Source of the DNA: Alphaproteobacteria bacterium
Lineage (GTDB): Bacteria > Pseudomonadota > Alphaproteobacteria > CAAGCB01 > CAG-977
Length of the DNA stretch: 37,203 bases
NCBI GenBank assembly: GCA_900768845.1
Contig: CAAGEK010000072.1
Coordinates: forward strand, 1 to 37,203
Direction of reading: 5' to 3'
The notes beneath the pieces are model-generated. The model saw nothing but the letters and a program-made list of their open reading frames with translations, did not search any database and had not been told where the DNA came from. Position 1 is the first letter of the stretch, and every line of letters begins with the position of its first letter. Shown here piece after piece: positions 1-8,132 of this stretch. A program made the position numbers and the translations under genes.

Positions 1-143
1 CGCAAGCTGTCCTGCTGTTCTCCTAGTTTCGCACTAGACGCTATCTCATAACTCCGTTCTTCTAATAAAACTCCTGCATGCAACCTCGGCGCACATAACA
101 GTAATCCTATTAGAAAAAGAATGATCTTTTTCTCTCTTTTCAT
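1..143 (-). CDS. N-terminus of an unidentified secreted protein (truncated by window edge)
   Basis: Reading leftward from an ATG at 143, the frame stays open to the window edge (47 codons). It begins MKREKKIILFLIGLLLC, a basic N-region followed by a hydrophobic core, and reaches an APRLHA-type signal peptidase I site near residue 23. The mature part starts GVLLEERSYEIASSAKLGEQ. A purine-rich GAAAGAAG lies about 7 bases upstream and would serve as ribosome binding site. The codons are unlike the neighbours: ATA, CTA, TTA and AGA are frequent, whereas flanking genes favour GCG, CGC and GTC, so horizontal transfer is possible. I cannot name the family from 47 residues. A secreted or periplasmic location is inferred from the signal peptide only. 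Confidence 0.6.
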   Translation of the reverse strand, partial: MKREKKIILFLIGLLLCAPRLHAGVLLEERSYEIASSAKLGEQQDSL

Positions 144-244
144 GGCGTGTCTTCTTTCATAATAGGTATACTTTCAACCTTATACAGAGTATCACACAAT
201 TGTGGCAAAATTGTGATGAAAAATGCGTAACATTAAAAAAATTC

Positions 245-291
245 GTCAAAAAAGAGAGCTTCCGCCCTGTTTTTTTAGGACGAAAGCTCTT
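245..291 (-). terminator. Rho-independent terminator of the Cys-rich secreted protein gene
   Basis: On the minus strand AGAGCTTTCGTCCT pairs with the copy at 255-268 (two G-U pairs) around an A-rich loop, and a run of T follows. It lies about 30 bases past the stop at 322. Confidence 0.8.
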
Positions 292-321
292 TGAGTGTTT
301 TATTTTTTCAGCAAAATCTTT

Positions 322-1656
322 TTACGGACAGTCGGAGCAGTACTTCTTGTCGCATGTGGAAAGAGTGCCGGTAAAGTCCGTATCTCCGCAAATTTTGGCG
401 GTGCCGTAAACTTTGGTTCCGTTTCCGTGAACCTTTGCGTTGCCGTAAATTTCGGCGTCGCCGTAAACTTCCGAATTATCGTACACCAGAGCCTTTCCGT
501 GGACTTTGGCATTGCCATAGACTTTCGGACTGCCGTCGCTTGAGTTCCATGTGCCATGTCCGCAAATGTCGGCATTGTCGGTTCCGACTACCGCATTTCC
601 GTAAACCTGAGCGTTACCATAGATTTGTGTTGCTCTCATCGCAACCGCACCTTGATAGATGACGCCGTTTTCAAAAACGCGCACGCCTCCGCCGACATAA
701 GCTTCATCGCCGATCCATGCGGGACCGCTCATGTTGAGTGAGGTTCCTTCGGAACTTGCGTTACGACACCACAAGCCGCCCTTATCTCCCATTTGTATCA
801 GGCCGATAGTGCTTGTAAAGCTTTTGGCGGCGGAAACACGATCATTGCTACAAGTGTCGTTTTCACATTTTTTGGAATAATATTCTACATATTTACAACC
901 GCCTTGCCCGTCGGATTCGTATTCCGCCGGACATTTGCATCCGCCCGCACCGTCATCGATTTTATTGCCCGAACATTTGCATCCGCCCGCGCCGTCCGCC
1001 ACTTTACCGTAATAGGAACAGCCGCAGTCCTCGCCTTCGGCGCAATTGTCGCAACTCGTTCCGTTACAGCTTTTGCCTTCTCCGCACGACGTGGAAGTAC
1101 AACTGCAACTGTAAGCCGTTTCGCTGATCGCCGAACAGGTCGGAGCCGTTGCGGGGCACGGATTCGGGTTGCAGGTGTTCTTGGGAGTGTAACATCCGCC
1201 GTTTCCGTCCGAAACCTTGCCCGCCGGACAATTGCATTCGGTGCCTTTGGTACAGTTCACGCATTGCCCGCCGACACAGGTTTTCCCCGCGCCGCACGAA
1301 TCGCCGGAACACAGGCAAACGCGGCTGTATCCGTCTTCCGAAGGCTGACACAACGGGTAAACCGGAGAAGTGCAGGGATCGGTTTCGCAGATGTTGTCTT
1401 TGACACATTTGCAGGCAACCTTGTCAAAGGAAAAGCCTTTGCCGCAAAATTGTTGGATGCATTCTCCCGCTTTTACGCTTCCGGGGATGTCTTTTTTGGG
1501 CTTGAGAGCCAGTCCGTCAACGGAAACGCCCAGTTTTTCGATTACGGCGACCTGAAACGCCGAAGCGTCGTCAAAGGGGGAGAGGGAAAATTCTGTCGCC
1601 GAAACCGGATTCGAAAAGAATAAAAGCCCGAAGAGGGGAACAATTAAAAATTTCAT
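322..1656 (-). CDS. Secreted Cys-rich protein with EGF-like modules and a YGNA-repeat beta-helix tail
   Basis: 444 residues starting at ATG 1656, preceded by GGAGG seven bases upstream. Residues 1-20 form a signal peptide ending in PVSA. From about residue 64 to 260 there are repeated Cys-rich modules with regular C-x(n)-C spacing and recurring DG(A/N)GGCKC turns, resembling EGF-like or other disulfide-stabilised knots. From about residue 325 the chain changes to short repeats around (V/I)YGNA(K/Q)V, such as VYGNAKVHGKALVY and EVYGDAEIYGNAKV. This pattern is typical of left-handed beta-helix or polymer-forming tails. Two terminal Cys-containing motifs close the protein. It is probably exported and disulfide-bonded, perhaps surface-exposed or adhesive (inference). 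It has no operon partner: its own terminator lies downstream and a repeat-rich leader upstream. The exact function is unknown. Confidence 0.75.
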   Translation of the reverse strand: MKFLIVPLFGLLFFSNPVSATEFSLSPFDDASAFQVAVIEKLGVSVDGLALKPKKDIPGSVKAGECIQQFCGKGFSFDKVACKCVKDNICETDPCTSPVYPLCQPSEDGYSRVCLCSGDSCGAGKTCVGGQCVNCTKGTECNCPAGKVSDGNGGCYTPKNTCNPNPCPATAPTCSAISETAYSCSCTSTSCGEGKSCNGTSCDNCAEGEDCGCSYYGKVADGAGGCKCSGNKIDDGAGGCKCPAEYESDGQGGCKYVEYYSKKCENDTCSNDRVSAAKSFTSTIGLIQMGDKGGLWCRNASSEGTSLNMSGPAWIGDEAYVGGGVRVFENGVIYQGAVAMRATQIYGNAQVYGNAVVGTDNADICGHGTWNSSDGSPKVYGNAKVHGKALVYDNSEVYGDAEIYGNAKVHGNGTKVYGTAKICGDTDFTGTLSTCDKKYCSDCP

Positions 1657-1689
1657 AGGATACCTCCGCGTTTTTTGAAATACACAAGT

Positions 1690-1769
1690 AGCCTTATTTT
1701 TATGCTATCATGGAAATGTGGCGAAAATAAGGTGATGTTCGGCCGAAATAAGGCAAAATTATGGCAAAA
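1690..1769. promoter_or_regulatory. Possible operator cluster of repeated CCTTATTT motifs upstream of the Cys-rich protein gene
   Basis: Three copies of CCTTATTT/AAATAAGG occur at about 1692, 1726 and 1747, one inverted relative to the other two. A sequence AATTATGGCAAAA at 1757-1769 recurs with one change (AATTGTGGCAAAA) at 198-210, on the other side of the gene. The cluster sits between the CNB gene terminator and the Cys-rich protein gene, where a promoter is expected. No regulator can be named. Confidence 0.3.
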
Positions 1770-1783
1770 GCGGGAAGCACACG

Positions 1784-1812
1784 AAAAAAGCCCCTTGTAA
1801 AAAGAGGCTTTT
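1784..1812 (-). terminator. Rho-independent terminator of the mtaB-ftsY-HEAT-CNB unit
   Basis: On the minus strand AAAAGCCTCTT pairs, with one mismatch, with AAGGGGCTTTT and runs into T residues. It lies about 25 bases after the CNB gene stop. Confidence 0.75.
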
Positions 1813-1837
1813 ATATTGAAAAAACAAAAGGTTGCGA

Positions 1838-2272
1838 TTAAAAGTTTTGCGTCAGTCCGGCGGCGTTCGAAGCGCGCAAATGTTTACACAAAGACGCAAT
1901 GACGCTCCGCTCCAGCGATTTGTGTTCGTTCATCAGGCGGTACAGGGCGGGACCCGAAATTTTAAACATCATCGTGTCGTCCGTCGCCGTCACCGTCACG
2001 TCGGAAGGCGCGGGATCCAAAGCCCCCAGTTCTCCGAAAATATCGTTTGTCGAAAATTCCCTGAACGTTTTTCCGTTTTTGTGCAAGCGAACCTGCCCTT
2101 GCAGAATCACATACATATCCGCCCACATTTCCCCTTCTTTGATAATGTCGGTACCGACCATCGCCGCGATTTCTTCGCTGGCGGCGATAAAATCCGACAA
2201 TGCCGATTCGGGAACGCCCGCGAACAGGGGAACATTCTTTAAGACAAGGATTTTTTCAAGGGTCAATCGCAT
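1838..2272 (-). CDS. Stand-alone cyclic-nucleotide-binding (cNMP/CAP_ED) domain protein
   Basis: 144 residues, essentially one cNMP-binding beta-roll and nothing else. Its opening, KNVPLFAGVPESALSDFIAA, is the usual start of the fold. The IIKEGEMWADMYVILQGQVRL strand pair and the phosphate-binding-cassette position FGELGALDPAPSDVTVTA follow. The cassette lacks the canonical R-S/T-A (it has PSDVTVTA), so genuine cyclic nucleotide binding is uncertain. There is no DNA-binding helix-turn-helix, so it is not a Crp/Fnr regulator. It starts 12 bases after the stop of the TLC/HEAT-like gene, with AGGAGA upstream. In related proteins a domain like this is fused to the C-terminus of the transporter/HEAT protein (recalled family knowledge), so the two products probably act together. 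Confidence 0.75.
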   Translation of the reverse strand: MRLTLEKILVLKNVPLFAGVPESALSDFIAASEEIAAMVGTDIIKEGEMWADMYVILQGQVRLHKNGKTFREFSTNDIFGELGALDPAPSDVTVTATDDTMMFKISGPALYRLMNEHKSLERSVIASLCKHLRASNAAGLTQNF

Positions 2273-2284
2273 TGTTGTTTTCTC

Positions 2285-5116
2285 CTACAAAAAGATTCTG
2301 CCGGTGCCGTCGGTGATAAAGCGCGCCATTCTCGCGACGGCGGGAACGGGATCGTTCAGGCAGTCTTTCAAAGCGTTTTTCGCCTCTTCGGGCATCATCA
2401 GGCGTCCCAAAGCCCAAACGGCGGTTTCACGGACAATCGTATTGTTGTCCGACAATAAAGGAAGGATCGCTCCGACCGAAGACGGTTCGCCGAAATATCC
2501 CGCCAGATAGACCGTGCTGGCACGCGTCCAGTCGTCCGCATCTCCCGATTTCAGGGATAACAGATCGGCGATGCGGTCGCGGAAGGTCAAAATCGGCGGC
2601 ATGAAATACGGGCGCAAATGCGTCAGCTTTTCCGTCGGCGATGTCTTTCTGAACAGCGGCAGGTAAAGCATCCTCAGCTCGCCGGTCAGTGTCTTTTCGA
2701 TAATCGCCGACATTTCCGCACGCTCTTCCTCCGTCGTCAAAGCGTAACGGTTTAACAGGCTGACGATTTCCGCCGACGGATGCAACAGCGCGACCAACAG
2801 CAAAATGCGTTCTTTGGCGAATTCTATTTCGTTTTCCAAAGCTCCGCGCAAGTTGTCCAAAGACTTGCCCAAACGATCGTCGTCCTGATCTTCAAAATCT
2901 TCCAATGCGGCCAACAGTCCGGTCGACCATTCGATTTCGTCGTACAATCCCAGACGGACTTCCGTTGCGGCTCGTCCCTGAGCTTTAAAGTTCAGGAAAA
3001 CCAAAGCCTTCAAAATATGATAACGGACGCGGCGGTCGCGTATGGCGATGTTGCGGAACAACAACGCTTCGGCTTCGGGAGTGGCGATACGCCCGATCGT
3101 TTTGGCCAGCAAAATGCGGAACTGTACGGGGTTTTCCGCATCTTTCATCGCCGTTTCCATTTCCGGCAGGGCGGCGTTTCCGAATTGAAGCAAGGCCGCC
3201 ACGGCGTCTTCACGCAATTCGGGGCGGCGGAACAAAGACATCAAAGACGGCAACAGACGGATGTTTTTCAGCTTGCCCGCCGCTTCGCCCGCCGCACGGC
3301 AAACTTTGGCGTCTTCGTCCGTCATCAACGCCGCCAAAGGACGGTAAAACGCCTGATTCCCCGCATCGCCCAAAACCGACGCCGCCAAAGCCCGCTCTTG
3401 CGCCGATTTCGAGTTGGCCAACATATTCAACATATCGATTGCGACGAAAACGCCTTCCGCTCCCGCGGCTGTCAGACCGATCAATGCCCCTTCGCGCATT
3501 TCCGGATTGTCCAGATACGTCAACGCCTTTTCGCGTTCTTCCGTTCCGCCCAACAGACACATGACCTTCAGCGCAGCGCGCCGGACGGCATAATCTTCAT
3601 CGTTTTCCGCCCGTCGTGCGACTTCGTCCAAGGTCGATATGAAGCGCATGGCTTCGATGCGTTCCAAAGCGAACAGGCGGACATAACGGCTGGGATGGCT
3701 CAACGCCTGTTCCAACGCGTCGGGAAAGGCGGGATGCTGTGCTTCTTCTAAAATACGCAAGGCATAGATGGTGTCGTCGGGCGACGGGTTTTCCAGAAAA
3801 TCGTTAATCCGTCCGTTCAACAGTTTGCCGAAAATCATCAAACGGCCGCCGCGCCAAAGCCTGTTTTTCAAAAATTCGGACACCACGACGGTGTATGCGC
3901 GGCGCAGAAACAGCAAAGAAACCAACAAGGCGAGGATCGACGCGGCGAACAGGGGCGTAAAATCGTGTATCGCCCCGTAGCGTTCCAACACCGTCAGGGT
4001 AAGACCCGCCGCCAGCAGGGAAAGCGGTTCGACGACCGCTTTTCTCCAAACGTTCGTGCGAAAATCCAAACGCAGGGATACGGCGCGGGGGATGAAATTC
4101 ATGACGGGTTCTTTGGCTTGGACGGATACGGCGTCCAAAACGGCTTTCGCCGCGACAATCAGCCCGAAAACACCGTAAAAACCGCCGGCCGCGCCCGTCA
4201 AAAAGGCCGCGGGAGCCAGAAACAGCACGGACAGTGTCAGGACGGCGACGTGTCCTTTTGCGGAAATGAACAGTCCGGCGGCCGCGATCAGCCCCGACAG
4301 CAACGATAACAAGGCGAACAGAACGGGCAGGCCTTTATCCGACAAAGCGTATTCGGATGCGGCCGAAGAAAGGAAACGGTAATCAAACAGGGCGGCGCAG
4401 AATGTCATCAAGGCGGCGGCGGTGAAATAACGCAGGTTCAATGTTTTCCTGTAATGATTTTCGCCCGTGCTTTTCGCGGCTTGTTTGGAAAAGGCGAAGC
4501 GCGCCGTGACGGGAGCCGAACCGTTGTTGATGAAGGCTTCGGCCGCCGCGCCTGCGGCGAAAGCGGAAACGCACGCCCATGCCGTCAAAGTGTCGGCGGC
4601 GTTCAAAGCGGCCAACAGACGGATGAACCCCGCCGTGACGACGGCGGCGCAAATTTGGGCGGCGACGACGGCGGTCAGCGTTTTGTGCTTGTCGTGAAAA
4701 ACGCCGAACCGGAAAGCCGTGATCCAGAAAGCCGTTTCCATCAGTACCGTGAAACCGTTTTTCCAAATCATCTGGGCGGCGCAAACCCGATACAAATCGG
4801 GACGCAGACGCACAATCAGGTAGAAAATCAGGGAAATCGCGGCGGCGGCGGCAACGACCAAAGACGGGGCGCGCACTTTTTCACGCACCGAAAACAACGC
4901 GGCGGAAATCAGGAAATACAAGACGGCGGTTCCCGTCAGGACTTGGGGGATGTACGCTCCGTGCAATCCCGTCAGGAAATCGACGGACGCGCCGGCTTCG
5001 TTCAGGGCGACCGCCGCCGTTTTGAAAAACGAAAACAAAACCAGCAAGATGGCGGGAATGGCCTGTTGTGCAGAAAACGTCACGCCTGCGCCCAGTTTTT
5101 TCGCCGTATTTTTCAT
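2285..5116 (-). CDS. Membrane protein with TLC/MFS-like transporter domain and HEAT repeats
   Basis: 943 residues. Roughly 1-410 are hydrophobic, with about ten to twelve membrane segments arranged like ATP/ADP translocase (TLC) or MFS carriers; FRTNVWRKAVVEPLSLLAAG at about residue 350 fits the TLC-type motif region. From about residue 430 to the end come HEAT/PBS-lyase-like helical repeats, for example HPSRYVRLFALERIEAM, DYAVRRAALKVM and NNTIVRETAVWALGRL. The start ATG (5116) overlaps the ftsY stop codon in TAATG, with GGAGG just upstream, so translation is probably coupled to ftsY. The CNB gene follows 12 bases downstream. Transport of nucleotides is possible but not proven by the sequence; the HEAT part may instead be a scaffold. 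Confidence 0.7.
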   Translation of the reverse strand: MKNTAKKLGAGVTFSAQQAIPAILLVLFSFFKTAAVALNEAGASVDFLTGLHGAYIPQVLTGTAVLYFLISAALFSVREKVRAPSLVVAAAAAISLIFYLIVRLRPDLYRVCAAQMIWKNGFTVLMETAFWITAFRFGVFHDKHKTLTAVVAAQICAAVVTAGFIRLLAALNAADTLTAWACVSAFAAGAAAEAFINNGSAPVTARFAFSKQAAKSTGENHYRKTLNLRYFTAAALMTFCAALFDYRFLSSAASEYALSDKGLPVLFALLSLLSGLIAAAGLFISAKGHVAVLTLSVLFLAPAAFLTGAAGGFYGVFGLIVAAKAVLDAVSVQAKEPVMNFIPRAVSLRLDFRTNVWRKAVVEPLSLLAAGLTLTVLERYGAIHDFTPLFAASILALLVSLLFLRRAYTVVVSEFLKNRLWRGGRLMIFGKLLNGRINDFLENPSPDDTIYALRILEEAQHPAFPDALEQALSHPSRYVRLFALERIEAMRFISTLDEVARRAENDEDYAVRRAALKVMCLLGGTEEREKALTYLDNPEMREGALIGLTAAGAEGVFVAIDMLNMLANSKSAQERALAASVLGDAGNQAFYRPLAALMTDEDAKVCRAAGEAAGKLKNIRLLPSLMSLFRRPELREDAVAALLQFGNAALPEMETAMKDAENPVQFRILLAKTIGRIATPEAEALLFRNIAIRDRRVRYHILKALVFLNFKAQGRAATEVRLGLYDEIEWSTGLLAALEDFEDQDDDRLGKSLDNLRGALENEIEFAKERILLLVALLHPSAEIVSLLNRYALTTEEERAEMSAIIEKTLTGELRMLYLPLFRKTSPTEKLTHLRPYFMPPILTFRDRIADLLSLKSGDADDWTRASTVYLAGYFGEPSSVGAILPLLSDNNTIVRETAVWALGRLMMPEEAKNALKDCLNDPVPAVARMARFITDGTGRIFL

Positions 5117-6045
5117 TATCCCTCCTTGTCCGCCATTCCCATCAGGGAACGGGCGTAATCTTGCGCGTCGAAGTCCCTTAAATCGTCGATTTTCTCCCCT
5201 ACGCCGATGAAGCGGACGGGCAGTTTGAATTCACGGGACAATGCCAGTAGGATACCGCCTTTTGCCGTTCCGTCAAGCTTTGTCAGAACCAAACCGTCGA
5301 CGTCGGTCATTTCTTTGAACGTGCGAACCTGAGAAACGGCGTTTTGTCCGACGGCGGCGTCCAATACCTGCAAACAGGCGTGAGGCGCGTCGGGAACCCG
5401 TTTTTTGATGATGCGCACGATTTTTTGCAATTCGGCCATCAGTTCCGACCGGTTTTGCAACCTTCCCGCCGTGTCGATGAATAAAATGTCGTCCCGACGG
5501 TCGACGGATTCTTTAATCGCGTCGAACACCAATCCGGCGGGGTCGGCTCCGGTCGGGCGCGACACGACGGGACACCCCGTGCGTTCGCCCCATACTTTCA
5601 GCTGTTCGACGGCGGCGGCGCGAAAGGTGTCGGCGGCGGCGAAGCTGATTTTCAACCCTTGTTCCCTGAATTTATGCGCCAGTTTTCCGATGGTTGTCGT
5701 TTTGCCCGCGCCGTTTACGCCGACCATCAGGATGATAAAAGGCTTTTTCGTCGTGTCGATTTCCAGTTTGCCGGCGTAAGGAGCGAGCATTTCCGTGATG
5801 CGGCCGGCGAAAAAAGAGCGGACTTCATGTTCGTCGACGTCTTTGTCGAATTTTTCCTTTGCCAGAGCCTGCGTCAGTTCATGAGCCGTTTTCGCGCCGA
5901 CGTCCGCCGTGAGCAACAGGTCTTCGATTTCTTGGACGGTTTGCGCGTCCAGCCGTTTTTTCGTCAGCAGTCCGCCGATTCCCTGAACAATCGGTGCGGC
6001 GGTGCGCGACAACCCTTGTTTTATGCGTTCAAACCAACCGGCCAT
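5116..6045 (-). CDS. ftsY: Signal recognition particle receptor FtsY
   Basis: 309 residues. FtsY is the membrane-associated GTPase that receives SRP-bound ribosomes and delivers nascent membrane proteins to SecYEG. The N domain occupies about residues 1-95. The G domain shows the P-loop GVNGAGKT (109-116), DTAGR (191-195) and TKLDG (255-259), followed by GVGEKIDDL near the end. The long acidic A domain of enteric FtsY is absent, as is common in alphaproteobacteria. The start is adjacent to the mtaB stop (TAA directly before ATG), with AAGGGAG upstream. Its SRP partner Ffh is encoded on the opposite strand at 8133-9527. Confidence 0.96.
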   Translation of the reverse strand: MAGWFERIKQGLSRTAAPIVQGIGGLLTKKRLDAQTVQEIEDLLLTADVGAKTAHELTQALAKEKFDKDVDEHEVRSFFAGRITEMLAPYAGKLEIDTTKKPFIILMVGVNGAGKTTTIGKLAHKFREQGLKISFAAADTFRAAAVEQLKVWGERTGCPVVSRPTGADPAGLVFDAIKESVDRRDDILFIDTAGRLQNRSELMAELQKIVRIIKKRVPDAPHACLQVLDAAVGQNAVSQVRTFKEMTDVDGLVLTKLDGTAKGGILLALSREFKLPVRFIGVGEKIDDLRDFDAQDYARSLMGMADKEG

Positions 6046-7263
6046 TTATAAAACGCTCCCTTCAAAAACGCCCGTTTCCGCAATACCCGTCAGGCGCACG
6101 GGAACGACGTCCCCCGCACGGAAACTTTTTCCGATTTTGACATTTAAATAATGTTCGCACAAGCCTTTCCCGTCCGTTTCGTACAAAACTTCCGCCGTCG
6201 TGCCGATTCTGGAACGCATATAGTCCGTTAAAAGCTTTTCCCCCGTCAGGCGCAAACGTTTTGCGCGCTCTTTACGGACGGGGACGGGGATTTGCGGCAT
6301 TTTCGCGGCGGGCGTTCCCGTGCGAATCGAATACGGAAAGACGTGCAGGTGCGTTATTTCGCATTCCTCCGCCAACGCGACCGTGTTTTCAAACATCGCT
6401 TCCGTTTCGGTCGGAAAGCCCGCGATGAAATCCGCTCCGAAAACGACGTCGGGACGGATGGCGCGGACTTTCCGGCACAAGTCGACGACGTCCGCCCGCA
6501 AGTGCCGGCGCGCCATGCGTTTTAAAATCAAATCGTCGCCCGCTTGGACGGACAGGTGCAGATGCGGCATCAGGGTTTCGTATTCGCCGAACAGTTCGAT
6601 CAGGCCGTCTTGAACCGCCGCGGGGTCGATCGATCCCAACCGCAGACGCTTCAACCCCGAAACCTCGGTCAGCAACCGTTTCGTCAACCCCGCCAGATCG
6701 GGATGGGCGGTGATGTCCACACCGGTCAGTCCTATTTCAGGATATCCTTCTTCAACCAGCTTTCGGGCGTGATTGACAATCGCATCGGGCGGCAGGCTTT
6801 TGTTTTTGCCGCGTGCTTTGGTGACGATGCAAAAGGTGCAGGCGTTGTCGCATCCCTGTTGGATTTGGATGAAAGCGCGGCTTCGCCCTTCAAAGTAAAA
6901 GGGCATCCTGTCGTTCAAAGGCGCATCCGTCGAATCGATGTCGCCGACCAGAACGGTTTCGCCGCTTTCCCGATAAGAGGCGGGATCGAGTTTTTCATTG
7001 TTTCCCAACACCTTGCCGACTTCGGGCATTTTTGCGTAAACGTCGGGAGCGATTTGGGCGGCGCATCCGGCGACGATGATGAAAGCGTCGGGATTTTCGC
7101 GCTTGAGCTTGCGAACGGCCTGCCGGCACTGGCGTTCGGCCTCTCCGGTCACGGCGCAGGTGTTGACGACGATAACGTTGTCCGCAAGCCCCTGAATTTC
7201 CTTTATAACGGCGGATTCATAAGAATTGAGGCGGCATCCGAATGTAACGACCCGAACGGACAT
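6046..7263 (-). CDS. mtaB: tRNA t6A37 methylthiotransferase MtaB
   Basis: 405 residues from ATG 7263; the longer open frame begins only with TTG at 7287 and lacks a better ribosome binding site, while AGGG lies eight bases before 7263. MtaB converts t6A37 to ms2t6A37 in ANN-decoding tRNAs using radical SAM chemistry. The N-terminal UPF0004 cluster cysteines are C10, C36 and C67 (TFGCRLNS, NTCAVTG, AGCAAQ). The radical SAM motif CDNACTFC has C138, C142 and C145. A TRAM-like region closes the protein. CRLNSYES favours MtaB over MiaB or RimO. It is followed directly by ftsY, an arrangement seen in other alphaproteobacteria. Confidence 0.93.
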   Translation of the reverse strand: MSVRVVTFGCRLNSYESAVIKEIQGLADNVIVVNTCAVTGEAERQCRQAVRKLKRENPDAFIIVAGCAAQIAPDVYAKMPEVGKVLGNNEKLDPASYRESGETVLVGDIDSTDAPLNDRMPFYFEGRSRAFIQIQQGCDNACTFCIVTKARGKNKSLPPDAIVNHARKLVEEGYPEIGLTGVDITAHPDLAGLTKRLLTEVSGLKRLRLGSIDPAAVQDGLIELFGEYETLMPHLHLSVQAGDDLILKRMARRHLRADVVDLCRKVRAIRPDVVFGADFIAGFPTETEAMFENTVALAEECEITHLHVFPYSIRTGTPAAKMPQIPVPVRKERAKRLRLTGEKLLTDYMRSRIGTTAEVLYETDGKGLCEHYLNVKIGKSFRAGDVVPVRLTGIAETGVFEGSVL

Positions 7264-7422
7264 GGAAAAACCCTGAAAATTTAACAATGCGTCAGCATAT
7301 CAGAGTTTTTCCCGAAAGCAATCCGAAAAAGGAAGCGGAAGCATATCCGTTTTTTTGCTTGGAGGCGTCGCGTTAAAGACTTATTGTTACTGCACATTGA
7401 AATCGTATCCGGAGGGGAAAAG

Positions 7423-7968
7423 ATGCTGTTGACAAGGGAAATGAAGCTTTGGGGCGGCATTTGTTTTTCGGGAGGCCTGTTTTTTCAATTTTTTTCTTTG
7501 CCCGTCTTTTTCGCCGGCTATTTGCTTTTGCTTGTTTTTCATAAAAAAGCGGCTTTCGCCCGCGTTTTCGACCGTTTCCCCCGAACGGCCTTTTTTCTGG
7601 AAGGATTGGGCGGCGCGCATTATTCCCTGTTTATGTATGCCGTGGCTTGTTGCGTCGCCTTTTGGGCACTGTTTTCTTTTGAAGGCGTTTATGAGCATAC
7701 CGGCCTGTTTTTCGGCGCGGAGATCGTCGGAATATGCGCCGTCGGGCTGATTTATCCGCTCGTCCTTCTGGCAAAGGCGGTCATGAAGCGTTTTAAAGCC
7801 CCTTCAAAGCCTGAAAACCTGTCGCCGGCGTTCGGCGCGTTTCATTTTCTTTTGGTTTCGGATCTGCTTTCGGCCGTTTTGATTCATGCGGCGCAAAAAA
7901 GCCACGAAACGGCGGGATCTTGGGGCGACCTCCTCTGGAATTTGTTGCCGGACGTCACTTTCGGATAA
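7423..7968 (+). CDS. Small polytopic membrane protein, unknown function
   Basis: 181 residues from ATG 7423, chosen because GGAGGGG lies six bases upstream; the frame extends upstream only to a TTG at 7384. Four hydrophobic segments are visible at about residues 9-38 (GGLFFQFFSLPVFFAGYLLL), 62-86, 95-120 and 138-157. They are separated by basic loops (FHKKAAFARVFDRF, KRFKAPSKPE). I do not recognise the family. It is transcribed divergently from mtaB and lies upstream of ffh, separated from it by a promoter and hairpins, so it is probably an independent gene. An inner-membrane location is inferred from the hydrophobicity. Confidence 0.7.
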   Translation: MLLTREMKLWGGICFSGGLFFQFFSLPVFFAGYLLLLVFHKKAAFARVFDRFPRTAFFLEGLGGAHYSLFMYAVACCVAFWALFSFEGVYEHTGLFFGAEIVGICAVGLIYPLVLLAKAVMKRFKAPSKPENLSPAFGAFHFLLVSDLLSAVLIHAAQKSHETAGSWGDLLWNLLPDVTFG

Positions 7969-7982
7969 AGTCCGCTTTTGTG

Positions 7983-8011
7983 TTGACTCGGGCGCGAAAA
8001 AAGAGTAAAAA
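7983..8011 (+). promoter_or_regulatory. Putative sigma70 promoter of the ffh operon
   Basis: TTGACT at 7983-7988 and TAAAAA at 8006-8011 are 17 bases apart. The -35 is good and the -10 weak. It lies about 120 bases before the ffh start. Confidence 0.4.
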
Positions 8012-8026
8012 CAATCCGAATTTCAT

Positions 8027-8099
8027 AAAGGTTTGAAACCTTTTGTCTCTGCGGAGATCCGTCGGCCGGCGAAGATACGCTCACCGACGCGCTTTTTTT
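8027..8099 (+). promoter_or_regulatory. Two hairpins in the ffh leader (terminator/attenuator candidates)
   Basis: A 17-base palindrome AAAGGTTTGAAACCTTT (8027-8043) is followed by T residues. A second stem, CGTCGG (8060-8065) with CCGACG (8084-8089) and an inner GCG/CGC pair, is followed by CGC and seven T. Both could end transcripts of the upstream membrane-protein gene. If the promoter at 7983 is used, the second would sit in the ffh leader as an attenuator. Confidence 0.5.
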
Positions 8100-8132
8100 A
8101 TCTTTGAGGGACGGAAGGATGCAGAGGTGCGG

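Noticed and set aside
793..1623. Plus-strand frame of 276 codons
   Set aside because: It is antisense to the Cys-rich secreted protein gene, which has signal peptide, ribosome binding site and terminator.
2780..3751. Plus-strand frame of 323 codons
   Set aside because: It is antisense to the HEAT-repeat gene; its Gln/Arg/Phe-rich composition is that of a reverse-frame shadow.
4454..5158. Plus-strand frame of 234 codons
   Set aside because: It is antisense to the membrane half of the TLC/HEAT-like gene.
8100..8132. SRP (4.5S) RNA-like GGAAGGATGCAG just before ffh
   Set aside because: The motif lacks the conserved partner strand and leads directly into the ffh start; a chance resemblance.
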